Positions 1 to 10,999 of a stretch of 64,000 bases of DNA are shown here, one piece after another. The stretch's first letter is position 1. Every line of letters starts with the position of its first letter. Source of the stretch: Bidens hawaiensis (lineage: Eukaryota > Streptophyta > Magnoliopsida > Asterales > Asteraceae). The notes under the pieces were generated by a model. The model saw nothing but the letters and a program-made list of their open reading frames with translations. It was not told the origin of the DNA and made no database searches. Both the position numbers and the translations under genes were made by a program. The DNA lies in assembly GCA_021521415.1 (NCBI GenBank), contig JAIQDT010001724.1, forward strand, positions 62,001 through 126,000, given 5' to 3'.

Positions 1-126
1 TAGTGACAAAATTATCAATTGTAAATTTTTCATTATGTTATGTAATTTCACTTTTTGAGAATTTGATGTGTATTTTGAAAAGTGTATGTAACCATTAGGT
101 GTTTTGGTACAGCTGAGGATGTTCCA
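1..126 (+). other. 3' untranslated tail of SIRE-like element S0
   Basis: AT-rich sequence with no open frame, lying directly before a polypurine tract and an LTR start. By position it is the 3' end of the internal region of a plus-strand SIRE-like copia element whose body lies left of the window. Nothing else is recognisable in it. Confidence 0.6.
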
Positions 127-140
127 ATCTAGGGGGATAT
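127..140 (+). promoter_or_regulatory. Polypurine tract of S0
   Basis: The purine run AGGGGGATAT ends immediately before TGTTGGGATG, the LTR start of this family. In LTR retrotransposons this tract primes plus-strand DNA synthesis and fixes the 5' edge of the 3' LTR. Its presence shows that the LTR at 141 is a 3' LTR in plus orientation. Confidence 0.75.
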
Positions 141-1145
141 TGTTGGGATGAGAAAACACTAAACGAAGATTGGAATCTTCTCAACCTCCTTGGAAAATGG
201 GTAATTAAGGAAACCGAGCACACTTGGATTCCCGAGCAAGCTTAAATTTAGTCAAGCAATGTATTTTGCTCTTTGAGAAAAGTTATCTTCTGGAATTCTT
301 CTCAAGTGTTAGTTCGAGAAAACTACACTTCATCAAGCAAGGTTTTTCTTCAAGTCAAGCAAGGTTTTTCTCATAGCAAACTCTTGACTAAACCAAGCTA
401 AAACCAAGTATTTTGGTGGATCAAGCAAGGTTTATCTATAATTAACAGTGGTCCCAGCAAACTTTAAGGAAGTTGATGAAGAAATTACTTAAGGACATCT
501 AATGAGCAAGGTTCAACCTCGAGCAAGCTACAGTGTCACTAGCACACTTGATATTGTCAAGAAGATTGAAGTCTGCTTGATGAATATTTTCTAAAGAAAA
601 TATTCTAAGTAAAGCTTACTCGGAGAACGGTTCCCCAGCACACTATGGTTATAAGGTCTACTCGACAAAGACAAAAGCTGCAAAGCTTACTCGAAGACCT
701 ATTTACACTTATGAACTTTTGTAATACGTTTGAATATGTTTATTATCAATTATTAGGGTTTCTAAAAGAAATTCCAGGTGTCAGGGAAAGCCTATAAAAG
801 AAAACTGTAGGGCACGCCTATAACATAGACGAGACAACGAGAATATAGTGATCTGACGGTTGTCTTTATCCTGTACGGAATGCTGCAATAAATCCATACA
901 TTCCACCTAGGAACCCTAATTGATTTTTATTTGTATCCTTCATAATACTAAATGGAAATCTTTTGAGTTTCTTCGTGTGTGTTACTTTTATGTCCGTTGA
1001 GCAATACTAAGAGTATTATTGTTTCCGCCTGTAATATTCTTTTGTTCTTTTCATAAAAACAGTATGTCTTAATCTTCTTGTTGACACGTTTGAGTTGGTT
1101 ACGATATTCTAAGTGAGCGATTAAGTGTGATATATGGGATTGACA
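141..1145 (+). repeat. 3' LTR of SIRE-like element S0
   Basis: Starts TGTTGGGATG and ends GGGATTGACA, about 1,005 bp. It aligns along its length with the LTRs at 12718-13748 (reverse strand) and 43291-44303. A TATAAAAG box lies at 793-800, within the segment shared with the other LTRs just before the GGCACGCCTAT motif, so U3 is about 650 bp. The U3 part is rich in short motifs such as CGAGCAAGCT and TTACTCGAAG. Beyond 1145 the sequence changes to the reverse-strand ORF3 tail of S1, so S0 inserted into S1. The matching target-site duplication lies left of the window. Confidence 0.8.
793..800 (+). promoter_or_regulatory. TATA box in S0 LTR
   Basis: TATAAAAG just upstream of a conserved leader motif (AGGGCACGCCTAT). 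The same arrangement occurs in the LTR at 43291-44303 (TATATAAG near 44012) and on the minus strand near 13080-13087. The conserved placement supports it as the RNA polymerase II promoter of the family. Confidence 0.6.
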
Positions 1146-1285
1146 CATTGGAAGGATAAAATTTTTCATAGTTCTTCCTCCAGCGTCTCCCAATGCTCCT
1201 TCTCAGTGTAAAACAACTCTTTGAGTTGAGCCTTACCAAGATTATCGAACACATTCTCTGCCATACCCTTACTTATCATCAATCG

Positions 1286-4200
1286 CTACAAGGTTTTAAT
1301 TCTGTTTTCATCTTCCCAGGGCAGCAGGTTTACTCTTTCAACCGGTTTTTCTTTTACTTGAATCAGAGGAAGACTCTGGGTTGGTTTTGACTTGCTTTCC
1401 ATCTCCAAATTGTATTTTCCAAGCTTAGACTTATATACGTTTAGTTTCTCTTTAGAGCTAATCTTTTTCACTTTCTCCCCCTCCTCTTGCTGTCATTAGC
1501 CTTTCCAACAAAACTTCTTTCTCTTCTTCACACATCTTTTTTTCTTTCTAAGCTAAAGTCATTAATCTTGATTTTCTTTTCACATAGCAAAATCCAGAAT
1601 GAATTTTCTCTAATATTTTCTTGATTATTTCCTTAACATCTTTCTGACTCATATTGATGACTTCTTCAATACCAACACCATGGCCAATCAAAAATTTGCA
1701 TTTACCTCCATACTTGTTGTGTAATTGATAAAATTTGTCTTTCTCATCAACAACTTTTTTCTTCAACATTTCCTTGTCCCCCATTTCAATTCTCTCCTTA
1801 ATTGATTTGTATACACCTTCAAGATCATCGTAGCTCATGTGGCTTAATTATTTGTCAGAGAAATTATGAAGCCTCTGATAAGCTAGATATCATTGGGTAT
1901 TCTAGTTCTTTTTCTCCCTTAACTTTCTGAGTTCTTTAATCTTTTCTTCAAGTAGAGAGTCCAACTCTTCGTCAGTCAACAACACTAGATCTTTAAATTT
2001 AAACTCATGGTTCATCAGCCTTATGATTTTGGGATTTTCCATTATAGCATCATCAAGCATAGTTTGAATATTCTCTCTGTGAACTTCAGACATGTTCACA
2101 TGAGGAGAATCCACCACTTCATCTTGTATATCAGATAAGTTGATCAAAGCATCAATCTTGGGCTTATTTTCAAAGTCCTCAGTTTTCAATCATTAAAGAG
2201 GTACAACATTGATCCCTCCCTTGTTCCTCTTTGGTAGAGCTTCCTCAGGAATCTGATTTATTCCATATATCTTCCTCTTCCTCACATAACTTAAAAGATC
2301 AGGTGGCATCATAGTCAACAACTAGCTGCCTATCAGCATTTTAAACTTTAGGCTCATCAGTGGTATTGAGAATAGGTTGCTGGAAATTATATATAACAAT
2401 GGCTAGAGAGTTGTCAGCCTCCTCATTCTTCTGCAACCTCAGCAACCCCTCAATAACTTCTTGATCAAATTCTCCTTTTTCTTCGTCATGTTTTCTTTTA
2501 AAATCAAACTCCTCCGTCAGTTCCCTATGCTCCTCCATCTCCTTGTCTGATAAAAATCTTGTAATCATATCCATTTGTATCCACCCTCCAACAACCTGAT
2601 CATGCATTTTAATTTCCTCCTCAGCTGCTTCATTAACAAACAAGACCTCATCACTAGATTTAATCTTTTTAAGCTTCAATGGTTGCAACTGGTCTTCATT
2701 TCCAGCCACTACTTTTCCCTTCATCCTCCTATTCTTTTCATCAATAGTTACCTGTCTGGATGGTCCTTCTTCCCTCACCACTGTGGGAGGGAAATCATCA
2801 GGAAAATTATCAATCTCATCAAATAATTCATTAAGCTCATCATCCCCCTCCTTCAACTTTGATGTCACATTGTCATGACTAATCAACTCTTCAATTTTGT
2901 TAGTTAAGGCTATAGTGTCTCCTGAGATCATCATCTCCTTAGTAACATTATCAGCCTCAACTGTTTTGAATGTTTATACTTCAGTTAGGACATCATCAAT
3001 CTCCTTTTCAACCTCATTTACAATGTTCTCAACCTCCCTCTCATCCTCACTTACTACCATCTTTTCTAACACCAAATCATCATTTTCATTTAAGTTGTAT
3101 TCTTGGATAACCTCTTTAGATATATATCAGCCTCATAACCGTCAACACTTCTCTCCTCCACTTTATCTTCCTCATCCTCACTTCCATACATATCAACAAG
3201 GGATTTTAACACATCATCATTCACAGTATCATCTGTACCGGATACAGGCAAATTCTCCCCCTATTTTTGTGCAGCTGAGGTCTTCTCAACGTCACTGACC
3301 AGTGTTTGAATTTTTGATAGAGCATGTTCTAATTATGCTTGTAAATCAGTATTCCTCTTCTTCAACTCCTCATTTTCCCTCCTTAAATCAACATTTTAAA
3401 TGAGTAGATCCATATGTCTATGCAACAATCTCAGTCTAGCATAAGGGGAGGGGGAGTTTTGGTGAGAATGGAAATGGATCAATGATTTGGGATTGGTGAG
3501 TTTCATGTGGTGGGCTTTCTATAGTATTTTCACTGGTTGGTGGTAATGCGTTTCTGGTTTCTATTATTGCAAAGTTGGGATATGTGGTTGGTTAGATGTT
3601 TGGGAATGTGTTGGTGATTGGAATGGTGTATTAGGTTGGTTTATAAGACGAGCTGGTATATGTTCTGGGATATATGGTTCATGTTCAGGTTGGTCTGGTG
3701 ATTGGATTCGGGTTTGGGTTTGGGCTTGGGTTTGCGTTCGTGGTTAAGTTGGTGGGGATGGAATATATGTGTCTTCGGTATAGGCTTGTGGCTAGATTTG
3801 TGGGGATGAGATATATGGATCTTGGGTTTGGAGTTGGGGTGGTGATTGGTGTTGTGGTGAGATAGGTGGTGTAGGATTGGAATTTCATTAGCTGTTCCCT
3901 CCCCCTAGACTTGAGCAATCACATCATACACAATCTCATTGACATTTACAATCTCCTCCTCTTGCTCAACATCTTGGTCAACAACAAGATCATCACATCC
4001 ACCATCATTGTCATCATCATCAAAATCAGAACACTCATCATCATCATCACTGTCATCTTTATCACTAGTGACCCTTGGTGACTCTATCACATCCATTAAA
4101 ATTACTTGTAGCCCCCAACTTTGCAATTCTTTTGTAAACGTTTGGGTCTTGCAATACTTGTGTTATGCCCAAGGTTGGTAGATTAGGGTACAAAATGTTA

Positions 4201-4678
4201 AAGATGATCTGTAGGCCGATTGTATATGACAACAATAGTAGTATTAGCAATTTCTCTGCTCATGAGGGTCCAAGTACCCCCTCCATCGTGTAAAATCCTG
4301 TATAATTTGGTGAATTAAGAATCGGTACAAAATAGGGAACATTCCCTATTTGAATTGCCCTTCGTTCACATCTCCTTGGTATCCTATTGTCTCTTAGAAT
4401 ACCCTCAACAATCTTTTGGTAGTAAAGTGCATCGGAGCATCCACATTATCTTGTAGTTGGAAACTGGCCCATATCAAATTTTCAGTGACCTCGATCTCAT
4501 GGCTAGCAGAGTTCCAAAAATCCAAGTGGTGGTTTCTATATATAATAGGGCTTTCAGTAAATGATAAGCAAAGATTAGAGCATAGTAGCCACCAAATCAT
4601 TAACTCGACAGACCTATTCTCCTCTGTTCCGTGGAGAAAGGCACATATATTATGCTTCTTTTCAAACGAATACACCAT
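1286..4678 (-). pseudogene. Third ORF (ORF3, env position) of S1, degenerate
   Basis: Long post-pol ORF now broken into frames. The ATG at 4678 opens a protein beginning MVYSFEKKHNICAFLHG, followed by ESPIIYRNHHLDFWN and LQDNVDAPMHF. The same blocks occur in S2 and S5. After an in-frame break near 4394 the homology continues to about 4250, then skips a block present in S5 (FNFSRMIFEGLAANLRK) and resumes with LPTLGITQVLQDPNVYKRI (about 4180). Next come an acidic stretch (DDSDDDDECSDFDDDD, near 4040), a Pro/Asn/Thr-rich part (3685-3918), a charged coiled-coil region (2341-2934), and two Lys/Glu-rich segments (1902-2189 and 1548-1838). The function is unknown. The position after pol is where envelope-like ORFs sit in SIRE elements, but I see no signal peptide or clear membrane anchor. 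I recall similar proteins from Asteraceae annotations as 'synaptobrevin, longin-like domain protein'. Confidence 0.6.
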
Positions 4679-4680
4679 GT

Positions 4681-4817
4681 CTGCACAATCACAGAAAAAG
4701 ATACATTCGAAGCAGAAGTTAGTCATTAAAGTTCATTGCTTTATAATGTAGAAAGTTATCTATGAAAAAGAAATGAAAGATAGTCTTTAAGAACCGGTTC
4801 TTGGACAAATTAGTAAC
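4681..4817 (-). other. Candidate intron before ORF3 of S1
   Basis: On the minus strand the segment begins GTTACT after TGTAG and ends TGATTGTGCAG, two bases before the ORF3 ATG. A branch-site-like TGACTAAC lies about 40 nt before the acceptor, followed by a pyrimidine-rich tract. The corresponding segments in S2 (14296-14433) and S5 (53551-53688) are 138 nt with the same signals. Joining the ends in S1 would keep a short upstream frame in phase with the ORF3 ATG. Splicing itself is an inference. Confidence 0.45.
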
Positions 4818-7200
4818 CTACACTGAAAACAGAGATGTCAGTAAACATAAAATTGAAGCCCTAAACACATACAATGAGTGTCGGAAATCCTTCAATTGAA
4901 GCTTACCAAGTCAGATTTAGTTGGATGACCAATTTGGTTTGGAATTTATGAAAATGATTGAGATTCTTGGAAAAAGGTGAAATGAAAAAAAAAATTCTAA
5001 GGCCCCTTTATAGTGTTCTTAGTGCATATTTGAAAGTGAGTTTTAAATGAATTCTGTCTTTTAGGAGAGAAAACTGCAAAAAACCCAATTTTAAAAAAAT
5101 CTTGGAGAAAGCTTGCTCGATAAATTTACTTTCATAAGCTTTCTCATACCCAAAGTTTGCTCATGTATTTAAAGTAGTTAAAAATATACCAGATTTATTG
5201 AGAAATAAATCACAAGTTATATAATCAAGTATAATTTATCAAATAGGCAACCTTTCTCAAGAACAATAAAGATCCCAAAATAGAAACTTAGAGATATTTC
5301 TAACTGTCAACCCACTCGAATACCTTTTAAGCATGAAGTTTACTCGATTTCACTTAGACAATTTGAGAAATAGCAGATTTCAAAAATATTTACTCAAGTA
5401 TACTCGAAAACAGAGTTTACTCGACAATTCTTCAAAAGTTCAAAGTATGCTTGAGAAGACTTGTTATAATTAAATACAAGTATGCTCAAAGCATAAAGTG
5501 TACTCATGGAGTTAATATTGCTCGAAAGTACTTGAAATTTGCAAGTATGCTTGGGGAAACACTTGAATTATTGTAAGAATAAACAACTGTGCTCAAAGCA
5601 TGAAGTTTGCTCGAGAAACGAAGTTTACTCGAAAACACTTGCAATGTCAAAGAAAGTATTCAGACATATTCAATAAACAAGTAAATCAATATTAATCAAG
5701 TATGCTCGACACATTTACCATGTTTACTCGATAGAGCTGAACATTAAGTAAATAGTTAAGTTTATTCAAAAAATATTCATTTTGATCATTCTAAGTGCAA
5801 AATCATAAAGTATGCTTGATCACATATTTCAAATAAGAACACTCAAGTTTACTCGAAACACTTATTTAAAGCATATTCAGACATGTATAACATATATCAA
5901 GTGTACTAGAATGAAATGACGTTCTAAACAACTAAGTTTACTTGAAAATACATAATCATCTAAGTGTAGTCGGAAATACATTAAAAACCATTTTCAAAGC
6001 AAATAAGTAACAAGTATGCTCGAATGTATTAAAAACATCAAATAATAACATTTAAGTTTACTCGAAGGTTTGAAAACATCAAAGTTTACTCGAAATAACA
6101 TATGAAGACATATTCAAGCTATAATGTAACACTTTTTGACTTAAACTTTTCATCAACCAGTTTTCTTATTAAATTTTAGAGTTTAGGAGCAAATGGTTCA
6201 TTATGAGATCAAATTTCAGTTTTCTCATTTCAAATCCTTTTCTTTTTGTGAAAACATCTCAACATGGGATCATATTGATTAAGTCACCTTTGAAACTTGT
6301 GAACACTTATCAACTTTTGGTTGATGAGAAAATTTTTGCTCACATTTGTTCTTTTTCATATACATAAGATGTTTCAATTTTTAGTGACCAAATACCAACA
6401 TGCTCGTGCATGACTGTGTAATCAATTTTCTGCCTATCATTCGAAGAGATTTATCTTGAAACATGCATATTCAACAATGTATCTCCACATTAAGCTTAGA
6501 ATTTTCATTATGTCTATATCACCTCAGCGTTTACACATTATGGAAAGCAACCATGCTAATTAATGACTGCCCTAATAGTCTTTTTAGCCTATTAAATCAA
6601 TATGATTGGTATAAATAATCAATCTACTATCATTTCCCAAAGGTTGGATCAATTTTCATTGAAAACCTCTTAAGTTTCTACAAAGCTTGAACTGAATGAT
6701 CTTATCAAATCTCTTCACCATCACCTTGCTCAATTTGTCAAAAATGATTTTCTTGGAGAAACTTCTTTTGAAAAATATTCATCTGAGCATACAAGTTTGA
6801 CACATAATCACATTTTTGACACAAGCAGTATGTACCATATTCAAGAATGATCAAAGAAATTTCATGCACTAACGCAATTAGACTATCATAATGTTTAACA
6901 AAGATTAATTATGCATAATCTATCCAGTTCTAAGAACTTGATCATTTCAGATCATTTAACATACTCAAAATATCAAATAAGCATGCAGATTCATTAGTGC
7001 AAAGCATATTTTTCACTTAACAAAATTTCATTATTAAAGCTCAAAGCAGACCTAAGAATCAATGACACCTAAGTCAAATATGATCAATTTAAGCACATGT
7101 TAGTTAATAATCACATAACCAAGAATATAAACACAACTTTCACTCACAAGACCTCATTAAAAATAATCAGTTAGCACGTTGAGCACATGCCATTAATCAG
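4818..7200 (-). other. Non-coding linker between pol and ORF3 of S1
   Basis: About 2.4 kb of AT-rich sequence without a credible frame. It is homologous to 51173-53550 (S5) and, for its ORF3-proximal end, to 13749-14295 (S2). The best matched block is around 6380-6760 against 51300-51610. The part at 5100-6120 is packed with a CTCGA-cored motif, listed separately. No gene is seen. Confidence 0.7.
5100..6120. repeat. Dispersed short-motif array (CTCGA core)
   Basis: Plus-strand variants of AAGTTTACTCGA and AAGTATGCTCGA recur every few tens of bases. I count 14 exact CTCGA cores in about 1 kb, where the base composition would predict about one. The same words on the opposite strand (TCGAGCAAGCT, TCGAGTAAGCTT) occur in the U3 part of the family's LTRs and in the S5 linker. 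They are dispersed with unequal spacing and are not a simple tandem repeat. Confidence 0.6.
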
Positions 7201-8694
7201 TTGATCATTCCTAAAGCTTTAAGGAGAAAGTGAAATCTAGTTATATCTAGTGGCTTGTTGAACAAATCAGCCAAGTTATCACCAGTGTCAACTCTTTTCA
7301 TTTCAATAAGACCTTTCCCACTTCAATCTCTAATGAAATGTGCTTGGTCTTTGAGTGTTGGATTGGGTTCTTAACTATAGTTCAGCAGTTAATTCAAACC
7401 ATAGTTCAGCAGTTAATTCCGAATCCAAAGGACCTGTGCATAACAGGAAGATGCAGCAATATACTCAGCTTCAGCAGTATAGATTGACACAGTTGTTTGC
7501 TTCTTTCATTGCCATGAGACCAACCCTGTCCCAAGAATTGGCATCCACCAGATGTATACTTCCTACTCAAGTTGCAACCATCATAGTCACTATCAGTGTA
7601 ATCAAGTAGATCAAAGGCATGGTTTTTAGGATACCATATCCCCAAATCAGGTTTTCCTTTCAAATATCTAAAGATTCTCTTGACAGCAGTCATATGAGAT
7701 ACTTTTGGACATGATTGGAATCTTGCACACACACATACAACAATCATAATGCCCGGTCTCGAGGCAGTCAGGTACATTAGTGATCTAATCCTTGCTCTAT
7801 ATTCATGTTCATTAACAGGCTCCCCCTTTTCATTAGATATCATCTTCTCATGTGTGTCCATTAGAGTAGAAGCAGTCTTCAAGTCTAGACACTTGAAATT
7901 GTTCAAAATGTCTTGCACATACTTTGATTGACAAATGATTATACAATTTTCCCTTTGTTGAACTTTCAAACCAAGAAAGAAATTCATTTCTCCCATTGAG
8001 CTCATGCAATACTTTGACTTCATAACTTCCTCAAACTTCAAACACATGTTTTCATTTGTAGATCCAAAAATGATATCATCAACATAAACTTGAAAAGAAG
8101 CAAATCTATTCTCTTTTCTTGTAGGAGATGGTCTTATCTATGTCTCCCCTATGAAACCTATTCACAAGCTGGTGGTTTGATAACTCATCATACCAAGCTC
8201 TTAGAGCTTGTTGGAGTCCATGTAGAGCTTTGTTCAATTTATAGATTCTATTATGAAACTCAGGATCCTCAAAACCTGGAGGTTGAGTCACATACACCTC
8301 CTCTTCAATTTTTCCATTTAAGAAAGAAAATTAGACATCCAGTTGAACTTATCTGATGTTCTTAGAAGCAATATAGGCTAAAAATATTCTAATTGCTTCT
8401 AGCCTTGCCACTAGTGCAAACACTTCTCTCAAAATCAATCCCTTCCTCTTGTAAGCATCCAAGTGCTACTAGTCTTGCTTTGTTTTTCATAACAATCCCT
8501 ATCTCATCCTTTTCAATTCTGAAAACCCATTTGGTACCTATTGCAGACTTTCCTCTTGGCTTATCAACAAGTTCCCATACTTGCAAGTTTCTGAGTTGAG
8601 CCAACTCCTCTTGCATTGTTTCTACCCAATTGTTATCTTTCAATGCTTGAACAATGTTCTTGGGTTCAATTTGGGATAGGCAACATGAGTACAA
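7201..8694 (-). pseudogene. Reverse transcriptase and RNase H of S1, broken
   Basis: Minus-strand copia RT/RNase H in several frames. N-terminal RT (8694-8389) carries NNWVETMQEELAQL and GTKWVFRIEKDE. A second piece (8297-8106) has [14 protein letters not shown] and [10 protein letters not shown]. The catalytic YVDD region is encoded near 8080-8090 but out of frame with the piece before it. The next frame (8047-7406) has MSSMGEMNFFLGL, YVQDILNNFKC, RSLMYLTASRPG and, for RNase H, YTDSDYDGC. A frameshift follows QFLG. Near 7377-7419 a direct duplication of about 19 bp replaces part of RNase H, and the frame fades out at a sequence matching the NKPLD end of pol near 7240. It is non-functional but clearly SIRE-like. 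Confidence 0.8.
7377..7419. repeat. Short direct duplication in RNase H of S1
   Basis: ATAGTTCAGCAGTTAATTC occurs at 7377-7395 and again at 7401-7419, at 24-bp spacing. It coincides with missing RNase H sequence relative to S3, so it looks like a local rearrangement product. Confidence 0.7.
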
Positions 8695-8845
8695 ATAAAT
8701 GTTTGCAGATTCAGATGCACTTCCTGTTACTCTTTCATGAAGGTCACCATTTATGTTCTCAGTTGGATGATTTCATTCCTCAAAGGAAGTTTGTATGATT
8801 TGATTTGAAATAATATTTGAGTCAAGATTTGTATAATTGAAATTA

Positions 8846-9240
8846 GGTTCCTCAATGACTAATTCTGATGATGTATTGTTCATCTCATCCATTTCCACAA
8901 CATTCTGTTGGGATGTTGAAGCAATGTCACTTCCAATGTTCAAAGTTTGAAAAACGTTTCAAAAGTTGATTGTCTTTCAGCATGTTCTTGATCATTCTGT
9001 TTATCAGGTTGTACATCATTATGACAGGACTTTCTTGAACATGTGGTTCCTCAATGACTCTAATGATGTATTGTTCATCTCTTCCTTTTCCACAACATTC
9101 TGTTGCGATGTTGAAGCAATGTCACTTCCAATATTCAAAGTTTGAAAAATGTTTCAAAAGTTGATTGTCTTTCAGCTTGTTCTTGATCATTCTAGTTATC
9201 AGGTTGTACATCATTCATGACCGGACTTTCTTGAACATGT
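8846..9240. repeat. Tandem duplication (about 199 bp) in the integrase-RT spacer of S1
   Basis: The block starting GGTTCCTCAATGACT at 8846 recurs at 9045 with a few differences, including the CAACATTCTGTTG and GTTGATTGTCTTTCAGC stretches. It lies in the poorly conserved spacer between integrase and RT, where copia proteins tolerate length change. Confidence 0.75.
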
Positions 9241-9292
9241 GGTTTCTCAAGATTTTCATGTTCCTTTTTTTCTGATTCATTGTCACAAGAAT

Positions 9293-10429
9293 TTATATCA
9301 AAAGAGAATTCAACTTTTTTGTCAGCAACCTTGAACCATAATTTATCCAAATCAACCTTCTATTCTTATTTTTCATCATGGACACTTGTTCTGTACAAAG
9401 TTCATCAAAGTCTTTAGGATAAATCTTGAAAGACTTGATTAACTTCTCAAGATCAAATAACCAGGATGCTCCATCAACAGTACTGAATTGACTTTCACTA
9501 AATATCACATCTGAAGATTCAATCACACTCAAATGATCTTTAACATAGAAACAATCTAAAGATTTTGATTGAAACTTGTTCATGTAGTCTTTGGTATTCA
9601 ACAATGAACACTTGCATCCAAAAGGATTGAGGAACTTGATGTAGGGTTTTCTTTTGAACAAAATCTTATATGGAGTTTTGTCTTGACTTTTGTTGAGAAG
9701 AACATTGTTATGAACATAGCAAGCAGTGTTGATAGCTTATGCCCAAAAAGTAACAGCTAGATACGCATATGCTATCATGGTTCTTGCAGCTTCAATCAAT
9801 GTTCTGTTTCTTCTTTCTACAACTCCATTTTGTTCAGGAGTTCTAGGAGCACAGAATTGTTGAATAATTCCTTTTGCTTGAAAGAATTCAGTCATAACCC
9901 CATTCTTGAACTCAGTCCCATTGTCACTTCTCATTACCTTCACCCTCACATCTACTTGATTCTCAATCCTTGTCACATAACCTTTAATTAATTCAGATGT
10001 CTCATCCTCGGAATTCAGAAAGTAAGCCCAAGTATACCTTGAAAAATTATCAATAATCACTAAACAATATCTCTTCTTTCCAATACTAGGAACACTCACG
10101 GGACGAAAAAGATCCATATGAAGCATTTCAAGTACTTGTTTAATAGAGTTTATGAGCTTTTTTTTGTGAGATGATTTATGTTGTTTTCCTTTTTGACATG
10201 AAATACACTTGTCATCCAACTTGAACTCCCTTGTTGGTAAACCAATGACATGCTCACCTTTAACAAGTTTTTTCATATTCTTCAAATTGACATGACAAAG
10301 CTTTCTGTGCCACAATTTTGTTTCATTCTCAGTGGCCTTTGACACAAAACAAGTACCGCCTCTAGAAATAGCATCTTTCATTCTCAGTGCATATAGGTTT
10401 CCATTTCTAGGAGCCATCATCATTATCAT
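9293..10429 (-). pseudogene. Integrase of S1
   Basis: The frame at 10429-9737 holds an almost complete copia integrase. It has the zinc-binding HRKLCH and CISCQKGKQH, the first catalytic Asp in HMDLFRPVSV, the second in RSDNGTEFKNG and the Glu in PEQNGVVERRNRTLIEA, so the DDE triad is intact. The frame breaks after AVTFWA near 9737. It resumes at 9661 with FKRKPYIKFLNPFGCKCS and continues into DGASWLFDLEKLIKSF. Between CFYV and KDHLSV a short block present in S3 and S4 (containing FVGY and HSKAY) is deleted. This is the best preserved integrase core of the SIRE-like copies here. Confidence 0.8.
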
Positions 10430-10510
10430 GACAGGAGGAATTACAAATTCAGGTTTGAGGATGAAACAATGAGAATCACCAAATCCAACCTTGTAACCTT
10501 TATTACAGAT

Positions 10511-10760
10511 TTATGATATGCTCAATAGGATATATTGTAATCCTTCCACATAGAACACACAATCAAATGACACTTTACCATTGGTGAAAATGCCTTTCCC
10601 TTCAATTTTCCCTCCCTTTTCATCACACCCAAATGCAACGGGACCTTCAAAATTTTCATCATAATTAACCAATGACCTCTTGTCATAGGTCATGTACCTA
10701 GAACATCCATACATGAGATGAATAGGACTTTGGTTCATTCTCTATATTTTCCACGAATGC
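10511..10760 (-). pseudogene. Aspartic protease of S1, catalytic Asp lost
   Basis: Matches the S3 protease (40410-40775) through YDKRSLVNYDENFEGPVAFG and FYVEGLQYILLSIS. S3 reads MDSGYSKHMT at the active site, whereas S1 reads MYGCSRYMT, so the catalytic Asp and its neighbour are gone. The enzyme would not cleave the polyprotein. Confidence 0.7.
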
Positions 10761-10999
10761 TACATTGACTTTTTTCAATATCATCCCCGCTGTTGATCCA
10801 GTTAAATACACCTTCTTGCTGTGCTTGGGCTAATGCAACATTCCCTTGATTTCTTGGTTGATTTGCATTGTTTATGTTTTGGTTGAAAGGAGCTTGTGGA
10901 GGGACGTGTTGATTTATCTGATATGGTTGGTGTTATAGGATTACTTGTTGATGATTTTGCTGTCGAAATTTGTTGTTGTTAAACTGCCGTTGTTGACCC

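Noticed and set aside
3685..3865. Gly/Val-rich plus-strand ORF near 3.7 kb
   Set aside because: It is the antisense shadow of the Pro/Asn-rich part of ORF3 on the minus strand.
4394..4726. A host gene for a synaptobrevin/longin-like protein
   Set aside because: The text is repeated in three SIRE-like copies after pol, with linker and LTR context. It belongs to the retrotransposon, and the host-like name is probably an annotation artefact.
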